Shown piece after piece: positions 1-7,587 of a stretch of 19,207 bases of DNA. Below the pieces are notes generated by a model, which was not told the origin of the DNA, made no database searches, and saw only the letters and a program-made list of their open reading frames with translations. Origin of the DNA: an uncultured Erysipelotrichaceae bacterium (lineage in GTDB: Bacteria > Bacillota_I > Bacilli_A > Erysipelotrichales > Coprobacillaceae); contig CANPGX010000003.1 in assembly GCA_947573745.1 (NCBI GenBank), positions 1-19,207 on the forward strand, written 5' to 3'. Positions within the stretch are counted from its first letter, which is position 1; every line of letters begins with the position of its first letter. The translations under genes and the position numbers were made by a program.

Positions 1-906
1 AAACTCAGCACCAAAACGTGAAAAATTCTTTTGTCCTAAAAAAGCTTTAGGTTGATATAAAGTCAGATCCATACAAGGAATTTCTATACGAACATCCCCA
101 TAACGCAAATATAAACTATTTTCTTCTGGTACACCATCAAAACTCCATGCATAATTCTTCTCTTGAGGGTCTAAACCACAAACCTCTTTCATCCATTGTC
201 CACCCCATACACCAGGATCAAAATAAGGAACTAATCTAAACGGTTGAGTAGTCATTTGTTTTAATCCTTCTCTTAAAGCTACCCCAGTGATCATTTTAGG
301 GTCTTGTGCTGTATTGGTATCTAAAAGATAGTCAATATCTTCAAAAATGGACATTTTTCGCTTATCTGCTAAACGCCACTCTACAAAGAAGCCGCGTTTA
401 ATTTTCTTTAAGCTATCCTCATCTTCATTGTGTTGATAAACATTAGGCATGCCACGACGATAACGAAGTTGAATTTCCCAACGCGCCATATCACCATAAA
501 TCAAAAGGTCACCCATGGTAATCAATGAAGCCCCAACTCCATAAATCAAAGTTCTTTGTTGTAGATCTAAGCTCTCTTGAATAGCTTTTAATTTTTTTTG
601 ATCAACAAAGTCTTCCATTTTTCCATAACACATGGTTCCCCTTACACGATCTTCCGTTAAATAAGGAGCCATCAGAAAATTGAGTATTTTATTTTCATAA
701 AAGATGTCTTGACTTAAAATGATACGCTCTGGTTGAAAAACTTCTATCATTAAATCAAGTGCTTCATTCTCTACACCAGGATAACATTCTACAACGATCA
801 TCTTTTTATCTTGATGTCTCCGTAATTCAGGAACAATCTGTTCTTTTGAATAGGCTTGATGATCATATCCTACAATTTTTGTTTCTGGAAACTTATTATA
901 ATTCAT
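1..906 (-). CDS. Class I mannose-6-phosphate isomerase-like protein with N-terminal extension (partial, 3' end outside window)
   Basis: The frame is open for 302 codons from ATG at 906 to the window edge, so the C-terminus is missing. From about residue 223 the protein reads FRLVPYFDPGVWGGQWMKEV, the usual opening of class I (type I, cupin) mannose-6-phosphate isomerases, which interconvert mannose-6-P and fructose-6-P using a zinc ion. About 220 residues precede this and are not part of the classical enzyme. They contain YGVGASLI (122-129) and a long charged stretch, and I see no Walker A motif. The start follows an AGG-rich ribosome-binding site and lies 9 bases after the stop of the cupin gene upstream, so it is the last visible gene of the GntR-led operon. 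The true substrate may be another hexose phosphate. Confidence 0.8.
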   Translation of the reverse strand, partial: MNYNKFPETKIVGYDHQAYSKEQIVPELRRHQDKKMIVVECYPGVENEALDLMIEVFQPERIILSQDIFYENKILNFLMAPYLTEDRVRGTMCYGKMEDFVDQKKLKAIQESLDLQQRTLIYGVGASLITMGDLLIYGDMARWEIQLRYRRGMPNVYQHNEDEDSLKKIKRGFFVEWRLADKRKMSIFEDIDYLLDTNTAQDPKMITGVALREGLKQMTTQPFRLVPYFDPGVWGGQWMKEVCGLDPQEKNYAWSFDGVPEENSLYLRYGDVRIEIPCMDLTLYQPKAFLGQKNFSRFGAEF

Positions 907-915
907 CGTTATATC

Positions 916-1464
916 CTACCTTTTTTCAAATATTAATGTTTCTTGACGTTTAAAAATACGATATCCAAATTCTCTTTGTTCGATGGCTTCATAGTCATGA
1001 CCAGCTGTTGTTGGCCAACATGCCCCTACTTTTAAAGGTACTTTTCCTGTATTGACCAAACGATGTGCGACATGCCCATCAATATGATGTAAGGAACCTT
1101 TAAAGACTTTTTGCGCATACGTATGTCCATCCTCATCCATCAATAAAAGAAGTCCTTCTCCTTCAATTCCAAAATAAAACTCTGCACAATCTCTATCCAC
1201 ATGAAAATGTCCTTTGGTCATATTACATTCATCATGGATATACAGAGGTTCAAGAATAGTCAAGCCCCATTGCAAGTTACCTTTCACATGTTCATCTTGT
1301 TGAGTATAAGAATAAACCGTATAAACAACAGGATCTCCTTCTATATTGGCATTTTCATATAAATAAGCAACCTCATGAAAATATTTTTTTGCACATATCA
1401 CATCTTTTCCTTCAATCACGCCATGCTCAATATCATGGATGGCTTTTGGATCAAAAATTTCCAT
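916..1464 (-). CDS. Cupin-type glucose-6-phosphate isomerase family protein (copy 1)
   Basis: This 182-residue single-domain cupin resembles the archaeal-type phosphoglucose isomerase family (PF06560), which interconverts glucose-6-P and fructose-6-P with a bound metal and is unrelated to the classical Pgi fold. Metal-ligand motifs are visible: GHFH, a downstream glutamate in CAEFYFGIEG, and a later histidine in HVAHRLVNTG. I chose the ATG at 1464 because GGAGG sits 7 bases upstream. The longer in-frame start at 1497 would overlap the previous gene and has no good site. It lies between a second, divergent cupin isomerase and a class I mannose-6-phosphate isomerase, so it probably acts in uptake or conversion of one particular sugar phosphate rather than in general glycolysis. 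Confidence 0.82.
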   Translation of the reverse strand: MEIFDPKAIHDIEHGVIEGKDVICAKKYFHEVAYLYENANIEGDPVVYTVYSYTQQDEHVKGNLQWGLTILEPLYIHDECNMTKGHFHVDRDCAEFYFGIEGEGLLLLMDEDGHTYAQKVFKGSLHHIDGHVAHRLVNTGKVPLKVGACWPTTAGHDYEAIEQREFGYRIFKRQETLIFEKR

Positions 1465-1475
1465 TGTTTTTCCTC

Positions 1476-2255
1476 CTATGGTTCGAAATTTTCCCACAAT
1501 GACTTCGCTATTTGTGGTGAAGAGACAAATAAGAAACGATCAGGATCCTCTATAAATTGTTGATAAATAGACTTTCCTGGTTCAATTTTAAATTCTGGAT
1601 AATGCCTTGCTTCTTTGATGATTAGTGAATTTTCTTGATAAGCTGGATTAGCAACGAACTTGATGCGATCTTCCTCTACAACAGGAAACCACGCAATCCC
1701 ATGATGGGCTCGTACATCCTCATAATCAAAGCCATAGTCACGCACACACCACGCCCCAAAAGTTAAGTTTTCATGAATGTTCCCGACAATGGTTGCATGT
1801 GCCCATCTTGGTGGCACAATAACGACATCGCCTTTTTTGGCATGGATCGCAAAACAACGTCCGGGATCATCTTTGGCTGTTTCTTGCATATAGATATAGG
1901 CTTCACCAGACCATATTTCATAGACCTCACATGTAGAATCATGACAAGAAGGAGATATCGCATGAATATGTCCTTGTGAACGAACGGGTTCTTTGCCTAA
2001 AGTACCCTTGGCATAAGTGACAACCCCATATAAAAGATGTCGATCGATCATCTTCTTTTTATCTTGCTGCCTTCCTACATCCATCGCTATAGAGTAAACG
2101 ATATCTGGTCCTTGACACGTAGGATCAATCAATGAAGCACGAATATCATCTAAACGTCGATTTTCTACAGAAGGTCCAAAAACATCTTTTCCATATACAA
2201 AACCTAAAGGTTCATACATAGGAATAATTTCAAATCCTGGATCAAAAGTCATCAT
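1476..2255 (-). CDS. Cupin-type glucose-6-phosphate isomerase family protein (copy 2, longer)
   Basis: This 259-residue protein is a longer member of the same cupin isomerase family as its neighbour, but the two are strongly diverged. Candidate metal ligands are intact: GHIHA, then a glutamate in CEVYEIWSGEAY, then a histidine in PPRWAHATIVGN. A C-terminal extension of about 70 residues follows the cupin barrel. The start at 2255 is supported by AAGGGGAG with 7 bases of spacing; an in-frame ATG at 2285 overlaps the GntR stop and is less likely. The gene begins 16 bases after the GntR stop, consistent with one transcript. Having two cupin isomerases side by side suggests two consecutive isomerisations or a heteromer, but the sequence does not decide this. 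Confidence 0.8.
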   Translation of the reverse strand: MMTFDPGFEIIPMYEPLGFVYGKDVFGPSVENRRLDDIRASLIDPTCQGPDIVYSIAMDVGRQQDKKKMIDRHLLYGVVTYAKGTLGKEPVRSQGHIHAISPSCHDSTCEVYEIWSGEAYIYMQETAKDDPGRCFAIHAKKGDVVIVPPRWAHATIVGNIHENLTFGAWCVRDYGFDYEDVRAHHGIAWFPVVEEDRIKFVANPAYQENSLIIKEARHYPEFKIEPGKSIYQQFIEDPDRFLFVSSPQIAKSLWENFEP

Positions 2256-2271
2256 CTTATCACTCCCCTTT

Positions 2272-2988
2272 TTATTTAGAATCAATATTCAATTGATAAT
2301 CCTTTGCAACATATTTTGAATAGGTATACTCTATCGGATAATCCCCACAATAGCCTCTTCTACAACGGTTCATTAAAGCTTCTACTTGACTCACTCCAAA
2401 AAGTTTTTTTTCTTTTGCATTCATTAATGAAGCAGTGATAGTCTCTTGGACACGGTTAATGGGATAACCGACTTCTTCTAACTTTTGATAAAGTGACGTT
2501 GAAAAGTCAGCAGTTTCACTAAAAGAAACGATTGGGTTCAAATAGGTTTCATAATATACAGCTACTTTTTGATCAACATAAGTATACCGAACAAGCTTAA
2601 GGACACATGCATGTCTATCCAAGCCAAAGAAATAAGCCACATCAACCGGAGGGACTTCTTTGCTGACACTGATGACACGACGATCTTTGGTCTGATTTTT
2701 CTCTTCAACACCTTTAAAAGAAGAAACAAAAGTCGTTCCTAATAAATCTCTTTTTTTAAGCACTCTAGTTCCCTTTCCACGTTGTCGAATGATCAAACCT
2801 TCGTTCATCAATTTATCCATCGCTTGTCGTACAGTCACACGAGAAACATCATAAGTCTCCATGAGAAGCCTATCTCCTGGCAATGAATCTCCTTCTTGAT
2901 AAGTACCATCTAAGATCTTAGAGGATAAAATATCATAGAGTTGGCTCCATAAAGGTTTCTGTCCACTTTCATAATTTAATTTCACCAT
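2272..2988 (-). CDS. GntR family transcriptional regulator, HutC/UTRA subfamily
   Basis: The 238-residue protein has a GntR winged helix-turn-helix at about residues 9-76, with the recognition segment VSRVTVRQAMDKLMNEGLI and the wing RQRGKGTRVL. A UTRA-type ligand domain follows (about 95-230). This subfamily usually senses a sugar phosphate or amino sugar and represses its own operon. I chose ATG 2988 because GGTGGTG precedes it and the domain begins immediately. A longer open frame to 3066 would read through the promoter and the palindrome. It is the first gene of the isomerase operon, so it most likely controls that operon in response to a phosphorylated sugar. The effector is unknown. Confidence 0.9.
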   Translation of the reverse strand: MVKLNYESGQKPLWSQLYDILSSKILDGTYQEGDSLPGDRLLMETYDVSRVTVRQAMDKLMNEGLIIRQRGKGTRVLKKRDLLGTTFVSSFKGVEEKNQTKDRRVISVSKEVPPVDVAYFFGLDRHACVLKLVRYTYVDQKVAVYYETYLNPIVSFSETADFSTSLYQKLEEVGYPINRVQETITASLMNAKEKKLFGVSQVEALMNRCRRGYCGDYPIEYTYSKYVAKDYQLNIDSK

Positions 2989-3000
2989 TTCACCACCAAA

Positions 3001-3010
3001 TGTTATAACA
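3001..3010. promoter_or_regulatory. Candidate GntR operator (perfect palindrome TGTTATAACA)
   Basis: A perfect 10-bp palindrome lies between the -10 region and the start codon of the GntR gene, where a bound repressor would block initiation. A partial second copy (ATTATAAC) abuts it at 3010-3017. That the GntR protein binds here is inferred from position and symmetry. Confidence 0.5.
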
Positions 3011-3020
3011 TTATAACTAT

Positions 3021-3048
3021 ATAATACCACGTCTATCAAAGATGTCAA
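3021..3048 (-). promoter_or_regulatory. Sigma-A promoter of the GntR/isomerase operon
   Basis: On the minus strand a perfect -35 TTGACA (3048-3043) is followed after 16 bases by TATTAT (3026-3021). Transcription would begin around 3010-3014, next to the palindrome and before the ATG at 2988. Confidence 0.65.
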
Positions 3049-3083
3049 TATAAGCCTTTGCCCCATTCAATAAGATAGACCAT

Positions 3084-3120
3084 AAAAAAACAGATGTTGT
3101 TTGTAATAAAACATCTGTTC
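3084..3120 (-). terminator. Rho-independent terminator of the two-component/phosphatase operon
   Basis: ACAGATGTT (3090-3098) and AACATCTGT (3110-3118) form a perfect 9-bp stem. On the minus strand it is followed by seven T residues. It lies just after the stop of the membrane-protein gene and just before the GntR promoter, so it separates the two operons. Confidence 0.88.
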
Positions 3121-3125
3121 TTTAT

Positions 3126-3965
3126 TTAAAAGAAAATAGAAGGCCATTGAATCATCCATAAAGCCGAAGCGATATATTGAATCAGATTGGCTACCACGAT
3201 ATAACGTGATATCTGATGCAACGTATCATAAGTATAATACTTTTTAGCTATTAGCCATTCAATCACCAGCACAAAGACTTCAAAGAAAGGTAGCCACATC
3301 ATCATGGTCGAAAAAATACCAAAAGCACGACCAACAAAATAAATACCTATCACCAATATAATATTACTGATAGCATTGCTGGCAACAAAGGGATAAAGAT
3401 TCTTTTTTTGAGCTAATTTAAAGAAAATCAAGCAGAGTCCTTCAATGATCAAACTAGACATCAAAAGAATCAAAAAAGGAATTGAAATATCGGTAATGGA
3501 CATATCATCTTTCACGGTCATTGTTCTAGCATCTAAATAAAAGGTTTGTTGATAACTTGTTTTAGTGATCACATCACTGACTTGAATATTCAACGACTCA
3601 TCCACGATGATGATCTTAAATTGTTCGGGAACACCTTCATATTCAAATTGATGTACAAAGATATCACCTTCTTGAACACCTTTGATATTGCCAATGACGA
3701 TGCCTGAACCTCCACGAACATTCAAACAATGATAACCATCTTCATCATAATCTTTTAACACTTGAATCATCTTGGCGTCTTCATTTTGATAGTAATCTTC
3801 ACTTGGTTCATAAACAATATCTTCATTGACCAATAAATCTAAATAATAGCCTTCCTTGGCATGAGAAACTTCAATGCGAATAGAGGGAAAATCATTTTGC
3901 GCCTGCACAGGATGACATAAACATATCATCATGACTAGACTCATCCATTTGATCCAACGTTTCAT
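3126..3965 (-). CDS. Uncharacterised secreted/membrane protein with signal peptide and four C-terminal membrane segments
   Basis: I do not recognise this 279-residue family. It starts with a lipophilic signal peptide (cleavage plausible after VQA, residue 22). An acidic, beta-rich extracellular region of about 135 residues follows, containing VRGGSGIVIGNIKG. Then come four likely membrane helices near 160-182, 192-212, 219-240 and 255-273. The ATG overlaps the stop of the HAD phosphatase gene by 4 bases (ATGA), so the two are translationally coupled. As the last gene of the operon that starts with the PhoB-like regulator, it may have a sensing or envelope role tied to phosphate status, but that is inference from position only. 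Confidence 0.75.
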   Translation of the reverse strand: MKRWIKWMSLVMMICLCHPVQAQNDFPSIRIEVSHAKEGYYLDLLVNEDIVYEPSEDYYQNEDAKMIQVLKDYDEDGYHCLNVRGGSGIVIGNIKGVQEGDIFVHQFEYEGVPEQFKIIIVDESLNIQVSDVITKTSYQQTFYLDARTMTVKDDMSITDISIPFLILLMSSLIIEGLCLIFFKLAQKKNLYPFVASNAISNIILVIGIYFVGRAFGIFSTMMMWLPFFEVFVLVIEWLIAKKYYTYDTLHQISRYIVVANLIQYIASALWMIQWPSIFF

Positions 3966-4630
3966 GTCCTTTCTCCTTTTGATTCATCTAAGATATAATT
4001 CACCAGATCATCAAGGGTGTGTAGTATTTTCTTAGGGTGTTCTTGAGTTAATTCTTCTAAACTACCATAACCATAAGAAACTGCTAAACTATCAATAGAA
4101 GCTTCTCTTGCACCGATGATATCGTGTTTTCTATCACCAATCATCACAACACTTTTTTTATCTTGTACAGAAAGTCTACGCATAACTTCTAGAATCACAT
4201 CTTTTTTAGTGGGAAACTGACCGTCGAGACCACTACCTACAATATCATCAAAATAAGATGATAAATGATGTTCTTCTAAGATTTGTCTAGCAAAAACTTC
4301 TGGTTTTGATGTTGCTACAGCGAGGTGTTTTTGATGTTTTTTTAAGATTTGTAACATATTTTCAATTTCGGGATATAAATGTTGTTCATGAATACCTAAT
4401 TTTTGATAACGTTCACGATATTTTTCTAAAGCTTCTTTTGCCTGTTGTTGATTTAACCCATGATATTCCATAAAAGCAGGAATCAAAGGTGGTCCAATAT
4501 AAAGCAAAAGATCATCTAGGTGTTCTACCTCTATGCCAAAATGATGTAAAGCATAGGCGACGCTTCGTGTAATTCCTTCTTTAGGATCAATTAATGTCCC
4601 ATCTAAATCAAATAAAATCGTTGAATACAT
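3962..4630 (-). CDS. HAD-superfamily phosphatase (phosphoglycolate phosphatase-like)
   Basis: This 222-residue cytoplasmic enzyme carries all four HAD motifs. They are DLDGT with nucleophile D8 and D10, the motif II region ATSKPE, K109 as the motif III lysine candidate, and GDRKHD with D166 and D170. The helical cap between motifs I and II (about 15-85) is of the Gph/YjjG/PpaX type. Members hydrolyse small phosphomonoesters or pyrophosphate; the substrate cannot be read from sequence. GGAGG precedes the ATG by 5 bases. It starts 10 bases after the acetyltransferase gene and overlaps the next gene by 4 bases. Its place in a two-component operon next to a Na/phosphate transporter fits a phosphate-scavenging enzyme, by inference. 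Confidence 0.88.
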   Translation of the reverse strand: MYSTILFDLDGTLIDPKEGITRSVAYALHHFGIEVEHLDDLLLYIGPPLIPAFMEYHGLNQQQAKEALEKYRERYQKLGIHEQHLYPEIENMLQILKKHQKHLAVATSKPEVFARQILEEHHLSSYFDDIVGSGLDGQFPTKKDVILEVMRRLSVQDKKSVVMIGDRKHDIIGAREASIDSLAVSYGYGSLEELTQEHPKKILHTLDDLVNYILDESKGERT

Positions 4631-4640
4631 AAATACCTCC

Positions 4641-5441
4641 CTAACGATGTGTTTCTAACCACGGTAAAGCAAAATCACAAAGTGCTTTCAGCGACATATA
4701 ACGACATGTTGCCAATCCCACCTTACCCATATGGACAAGTCCTGTTTTTTCATAATCTCTTCCTAAGGCTATAAAATCATGATCATCATAATCGACTTCT
4801 TCAAAAGTCACCCATTGACGTTTTCCATCTTTAAACATACTTGATCCTTGTTGCACACAAGGGACATGTCGTTGCTTTGTTTCACTTAAATGAATGGCTG
4901 TACAATGATCAAAATCAACACCTAAAAGCAGAATTTTCCCATCCATATGATAAAGATGATCCAAAGGGCTCCCTATTCCCAACCCCCAATTTAACGGTTG
5001 ATTTTCTAAAATCATCTTGGCATCTTTACCCAAAGCAATAAAAGAATCTTGAGGATGATAAGAACGTAATGTCTCTGGATAAGACATCATCGCTTCAACA
5101 ATTTTACCCATTTTACGCACGGGTGTCAGATGAACATCAAAAGGTGGCATATGTTCACGAATCATAGGATACCATGATGGTGGTACAGGAGGATTTTTCC
5201 AATAAGATGGCTCACTATTTTCACCTGTAAAAGCAGGCATCACTAAGGTTCCTGTTTCTCCTACCACTTCTCTTAAAGCTTCAACGACACTTATTTCTCG
5301 TCCACAGACCCATCCTAAGGATGATAATGAACTATGGACTAATAGCCGATCCCCTGATTGAATACCTAAATTTCTCAATTCTTGAATCATGCTTTCTTTC
5401 GTAACCAGACATTGGGTTAAAACGGCTTCATGTTCACTCAT
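4641..5441 (-). CDS. AAC(3)-family (Antibiotic_NAT) N-acetyltransferase
   Basis: At 266 residues this matches the AAC(3)/YokD family, acetyl-CoA-dependent enzymes of a fold distinct from GNAT. Family hallmarks are LLVHSSLSSLGW (34-44), the GETGTLVMPAFTGENSEPSYW segment (61-81) and the conserved LGVDFDHCTAIHLSE (173-187), containing the histidine and glutamate expected in the active site. The start codon overlaps the histidine kinase stop by 4 bases. Members include aminoglycoside 3-N-acetyltransferases, but many chromosomal Firmicute relatives confer little or no resistance. The operon context (two-component system, phosphatase) favours a housekeeping or metabolite-acetylating role. The native substrate is unknown. 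Confidence 0.85.
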   Translation of the reverse strand: MSEHEAVLTQCLVTKESMIQELRNLGIQSGDRLLVHSSLSSLGWVCGREISVVEALREVVGETGTLVMPAFTGENSEPSYWKNPPVPPSWYPMIREHMPPFDVHLTPVRKMGKIVEAMMSYPETLRSYHPQDSFIALGKDAKMILENQPLNWGLGIGSPLDHLYHMDGKILLLGVDFDHCTAIHLSETKQRHVPCVQQGSSMFKDGKRQWVTFEEVDYDDHDFIALGRDYEKTGLVHMGKVGLATCRYMSLKALCDFALPWLETHR

Positions 5442-6832
5442 GATATATCATCTCCTTTTTGAATGACAGGTAAGATCACCGTCATTTTTGTACCTATATT
5501 TTCCTCACTTGTTAAATGGATCGTGCCATTATAATAATGAACAATATGTTTGACGATAGACAATCCTAGTCCTGTTCCTCCCACTTTCTTTGATCGTCCT
5601 TTATCCACGCGATAAAAGCGTTCAAAAATATGTGATTGATCTTTTAAAGGAATTCCTAGACCATCATCCTCTATACTTAATATAAAAGATTGATCTTTAA
5701 CATAGGCATCCATATAAACATTGCCTTCTTCATGATTATATTTAATCGCATTAGCCAATAAATTATGCACTAAACTACGTAAATGATCTCTTGACATCCA
5801 TACATGGATGCTTTGTTCACATTGCCAGTGAAGTGTCACACGATGTTGGTGAGCCAAAGTTTGGAAATCATCCACTGTTTCTTTTAAAAATAAATAGCAT
5901 CCAATATCTTCTAAAGTAACCTTGACATCTTTAGCCTCCAACTGTGAGATCATTAAAATATCTCTAATAAGATGTGACATATTTTTTGTTTCTTTTTTTA
6001 GATGTTGTAAAGCTTCTTTTCTTAAACTTTCATCTTCTAATAAACCATTTTCTAAGAGTTCAGCATAGCCTTGAATCGATGTTAGTGGGGTCTTTAATTC
6101 ATGAGACGCATTCGCAAAAAAGGTCTGTCTGATCTTTTTTTCTCTTTCTAACTGGGCGATATAGGAAGCTAAACTTTGCGACAAGGAGCGTGTTGCTTGC
6201 GTGATTCTTTGCAGTTCTTCATAAGAATAAGTTTTAAAATCTAAATCATAAACATGTTGTTCTAACTTGATCATTTCATCGGCAATTTCATTTAAAGGTT
6301 GTGAAATAGAACGGGCAAAACGTCTTGATAAGATCCAAGCAATCGCTAAAGCCATCGCTCCGCTTAACAAAACACTTGGAACCAGTTGCCAATGATAATT
6401 TCTTAATGTTAAACGTGGTAAACCTAAGCGTACAACAATGCTTAGATCCTGATCATAATATGTAAAATAAAGCATGGTTTGTTCCATCGATGCAGAATAA
6501 CGTTGTGTATATCCTTGTCCTAGTTTTAAGGCATGTTGGACCTCTTGACAATCTTCTTCTACAATATCGCTAGGATCATATATAGAATCCATGAGAATAT
6601 CCCCGGACAAATCAAAAATCGTTAAACGAATATCATCTTGTTGCCATGTTTCTTTTAAATACTGCCATCCTTGATGAGTGATATCTTGATGAACTTGTGA
6701 CATTAAAATCTGCATATCTTTTTTCGTGATCGATAAAATAACATGGTCCATAGCCTGATAGAAAAAAAGACTGCATAACAAAAGTGCAGTCATAAGCACG
6801 GTCATAAAATAGCCTAAAATTGATTTTCTCAT
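5438..6832 (-). CDS. PhoR-like membrane sensor histidine kinase
   Basis: The 464-residue kinase has an N-terminal membrane helix (about 5-27), an extracytoplasmic sensor region (about 28-148), a second helix (about 150-170) and a HAMP-like linker. The HisKA domain carries the phospho-accepting H244 in NASHELKTPL. The ATPase domain shows an N box (HNLLANAIKYN, 356-366), G1 box DDGLGIP, F box and G2 box GGTGLGLS (418-425). It is the expected partner of the response regulator just upstream, whose stop it overlaps by 4 bases. Together with the Na/phosphate transporter gene and its Pho-box-like repeats, the pair looks like a phosphate-starvation system, although PhoR, ResE and VicK-type kinases are similar in architecture. 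Confidence 0.92.
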   Translation of the reverse strand: MRKSILGYFMTVLMTALLLCSLFFYQAMDHVILSITKKDMQILMSQVHQDITHQGWQYLKETWQQDDIRLTIFDLSGDILMDSIYDPSDIVEEDCQEVQHALKLGQGYTQRYSASMEQTMLYFTYYDQDLSIVVRLGLPRLTLRNYHWQLVPSVLLSGAMALAIAWILSRRFARSISQPLNEIADEMIKLEQHVYDLDFKTYSYEELQRITQATRSLSQSLASYIAQLEREKKIRQTFFANASHELKTPLTSIQGYAELLENGLLEDESLRKEALQHLKKETKNMSHLIRDILMISQLEAKDVKVTLEDIGCYLFLKETVDDFQTLAHQHRVTLHWQCEQSIHVWMSRDHLRSLVHNLLANAIKYNHEEGNVYMDAYVKDQSFILSIEDDGLGIPLKDQSHIFERFYRVDKGRSKKVGGTGLGLSIVKHIVHYYNGTIHLTSEENIGTKMTVILPVIQKGDDIS

Positions 6833-7518
6833 GCTTCAATCTCCTCAAAAATAAAGCGATAACCTACACTTCTAATTGTCTTGATATGTTTAGCATAGGT
6901 TTCTCCTAATTTTTTCCTCAAACTTTTAATATGCATATCTAACGTACGACTTTCTCCTTCATAGTCATATCCCCAAATCTGATGCAACAATTCTTCTCTT
7001 AAAACCACTTTATGATCATGCTTCATCAAATAAACCAGTAACTCATATTCCTTATAAGTTAAGGCAAGCGGTTGACCTGAAAGACTGACTTCACGCTTTC
7101 CTTCATCAATGATCAAATCTTTAAAAGAAAGAATATGTTCTTCTTTCATCTGACTTCGTCTTAATAATGATCGTACACGAGCAGATAATTCTAAGATACT
7201 AAAAGGCTTTGTCATATAATCATCGCTACCATTGTCTAATCCTAGAACTTTATCATATTCACCATCTTTAGCTGTTAAAAACATGATGGGTAATGTTTTA
7301 AAACGTGGTATTTGACGTACTTTTCTTACCACTTCTAAACCATCGATACCAGGCAACATCCAATCGACAATCAGCATATCGGGTTTCTCATTTTCTAAGT
7401 CATGTAATGCTTCTTCTCCCCGTTCATAAGCCAACATATCATAACCAAAATGTGTCAAAGCCATACAAATAAGGTTACGAATACTTTCATCATCCTCAAT
7501 AATACAAATCTTACTCAT
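6829..7518 (-). CDS. OmpR/PhoB-family response regulator
   Basis: The 229-residue protein has an N-terminal receiver domain with the acidic pair at 9-10, phospho-acceptor D52 in VDWMLPGIDG, T82 and K104. A C-terminal winged helix carries LTYKEYELLVYL and the recognition region SRTLDMHIKSLRKKLG. I chose ATG 7518 because AGGTGAG lies just upstream and the receiver begins there; an upstream in-frame ATG at 7536 adds six residues without a better site. It is the first gene of a tight five-gene run and 50 bases after the Na/phosphate cotransporter gene. By family and context it should activate phosphate-starvation genes, probably including that transporter. Confidence 0.92.
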   Translation of the reverse strand: MSKICIIEDDESIRNLICMALTHFGYDMLAYERGEEALHDLENEKPDMLIVDWMLPGIDGLEVVRKVRQIPRFKTLPIMFLTAKDGEYDKVLGLDNGSDDYMTKPFSILELSARVRSLLRRSQMKEEHILSFKDLIIDEGKREVSLSGQPLALTYKEYELLVYLMKHDHKVVLREELLHQIWGYDYEGESRTLDMHIKSLRKKLGETYAKHIKTIRSVGYRFIFEEIEA

Positions 7519-7539
7519 ACACTCACCTACTTGCATTTA

Positions 7540-7587
7540 TTATATAAATAAATAAAGCGCACGTCAAACTAGATTGAATAACGTGCG
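7540..7587 (-). terminator. Weak terminator or attenuator hairpin between the transporter and response-regulator genes
   Basis: CGCACGT (7581-7587 read on the minus strand) pairs with ACGTGCG (7564-7558) over a 16-base loop that contains the transporter stop codon. An AT-rich CTTTATTTATTTATATAAT run follows. The T run is interrupted, so partial read-through into the response-regulator gene is plausible. TATAAT in the same run could also serve as a -10 for that gene. Confidence 0.45.

Noticed and set aside
759..2000. Plus-strand open frames opposite the isomerase genes
   Set aside because: They are antisense to clear family members and lack ribosome-binding sites and recognisable products.
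2989..3066. Longer GntR start at 3066
   Set aside because: It would include the promoter and palindrome. The domain begins right after ATG 2988, which has a ribosome-binding site.
4641..5441. Calling the AAC(3)-family gene an aminoglycoside resistance gene
   Set aside because: The fold and motifs fit, but it sits inside a chromosomal two-component operon and shows no mobile context of its own. Many family members do not give resistance.
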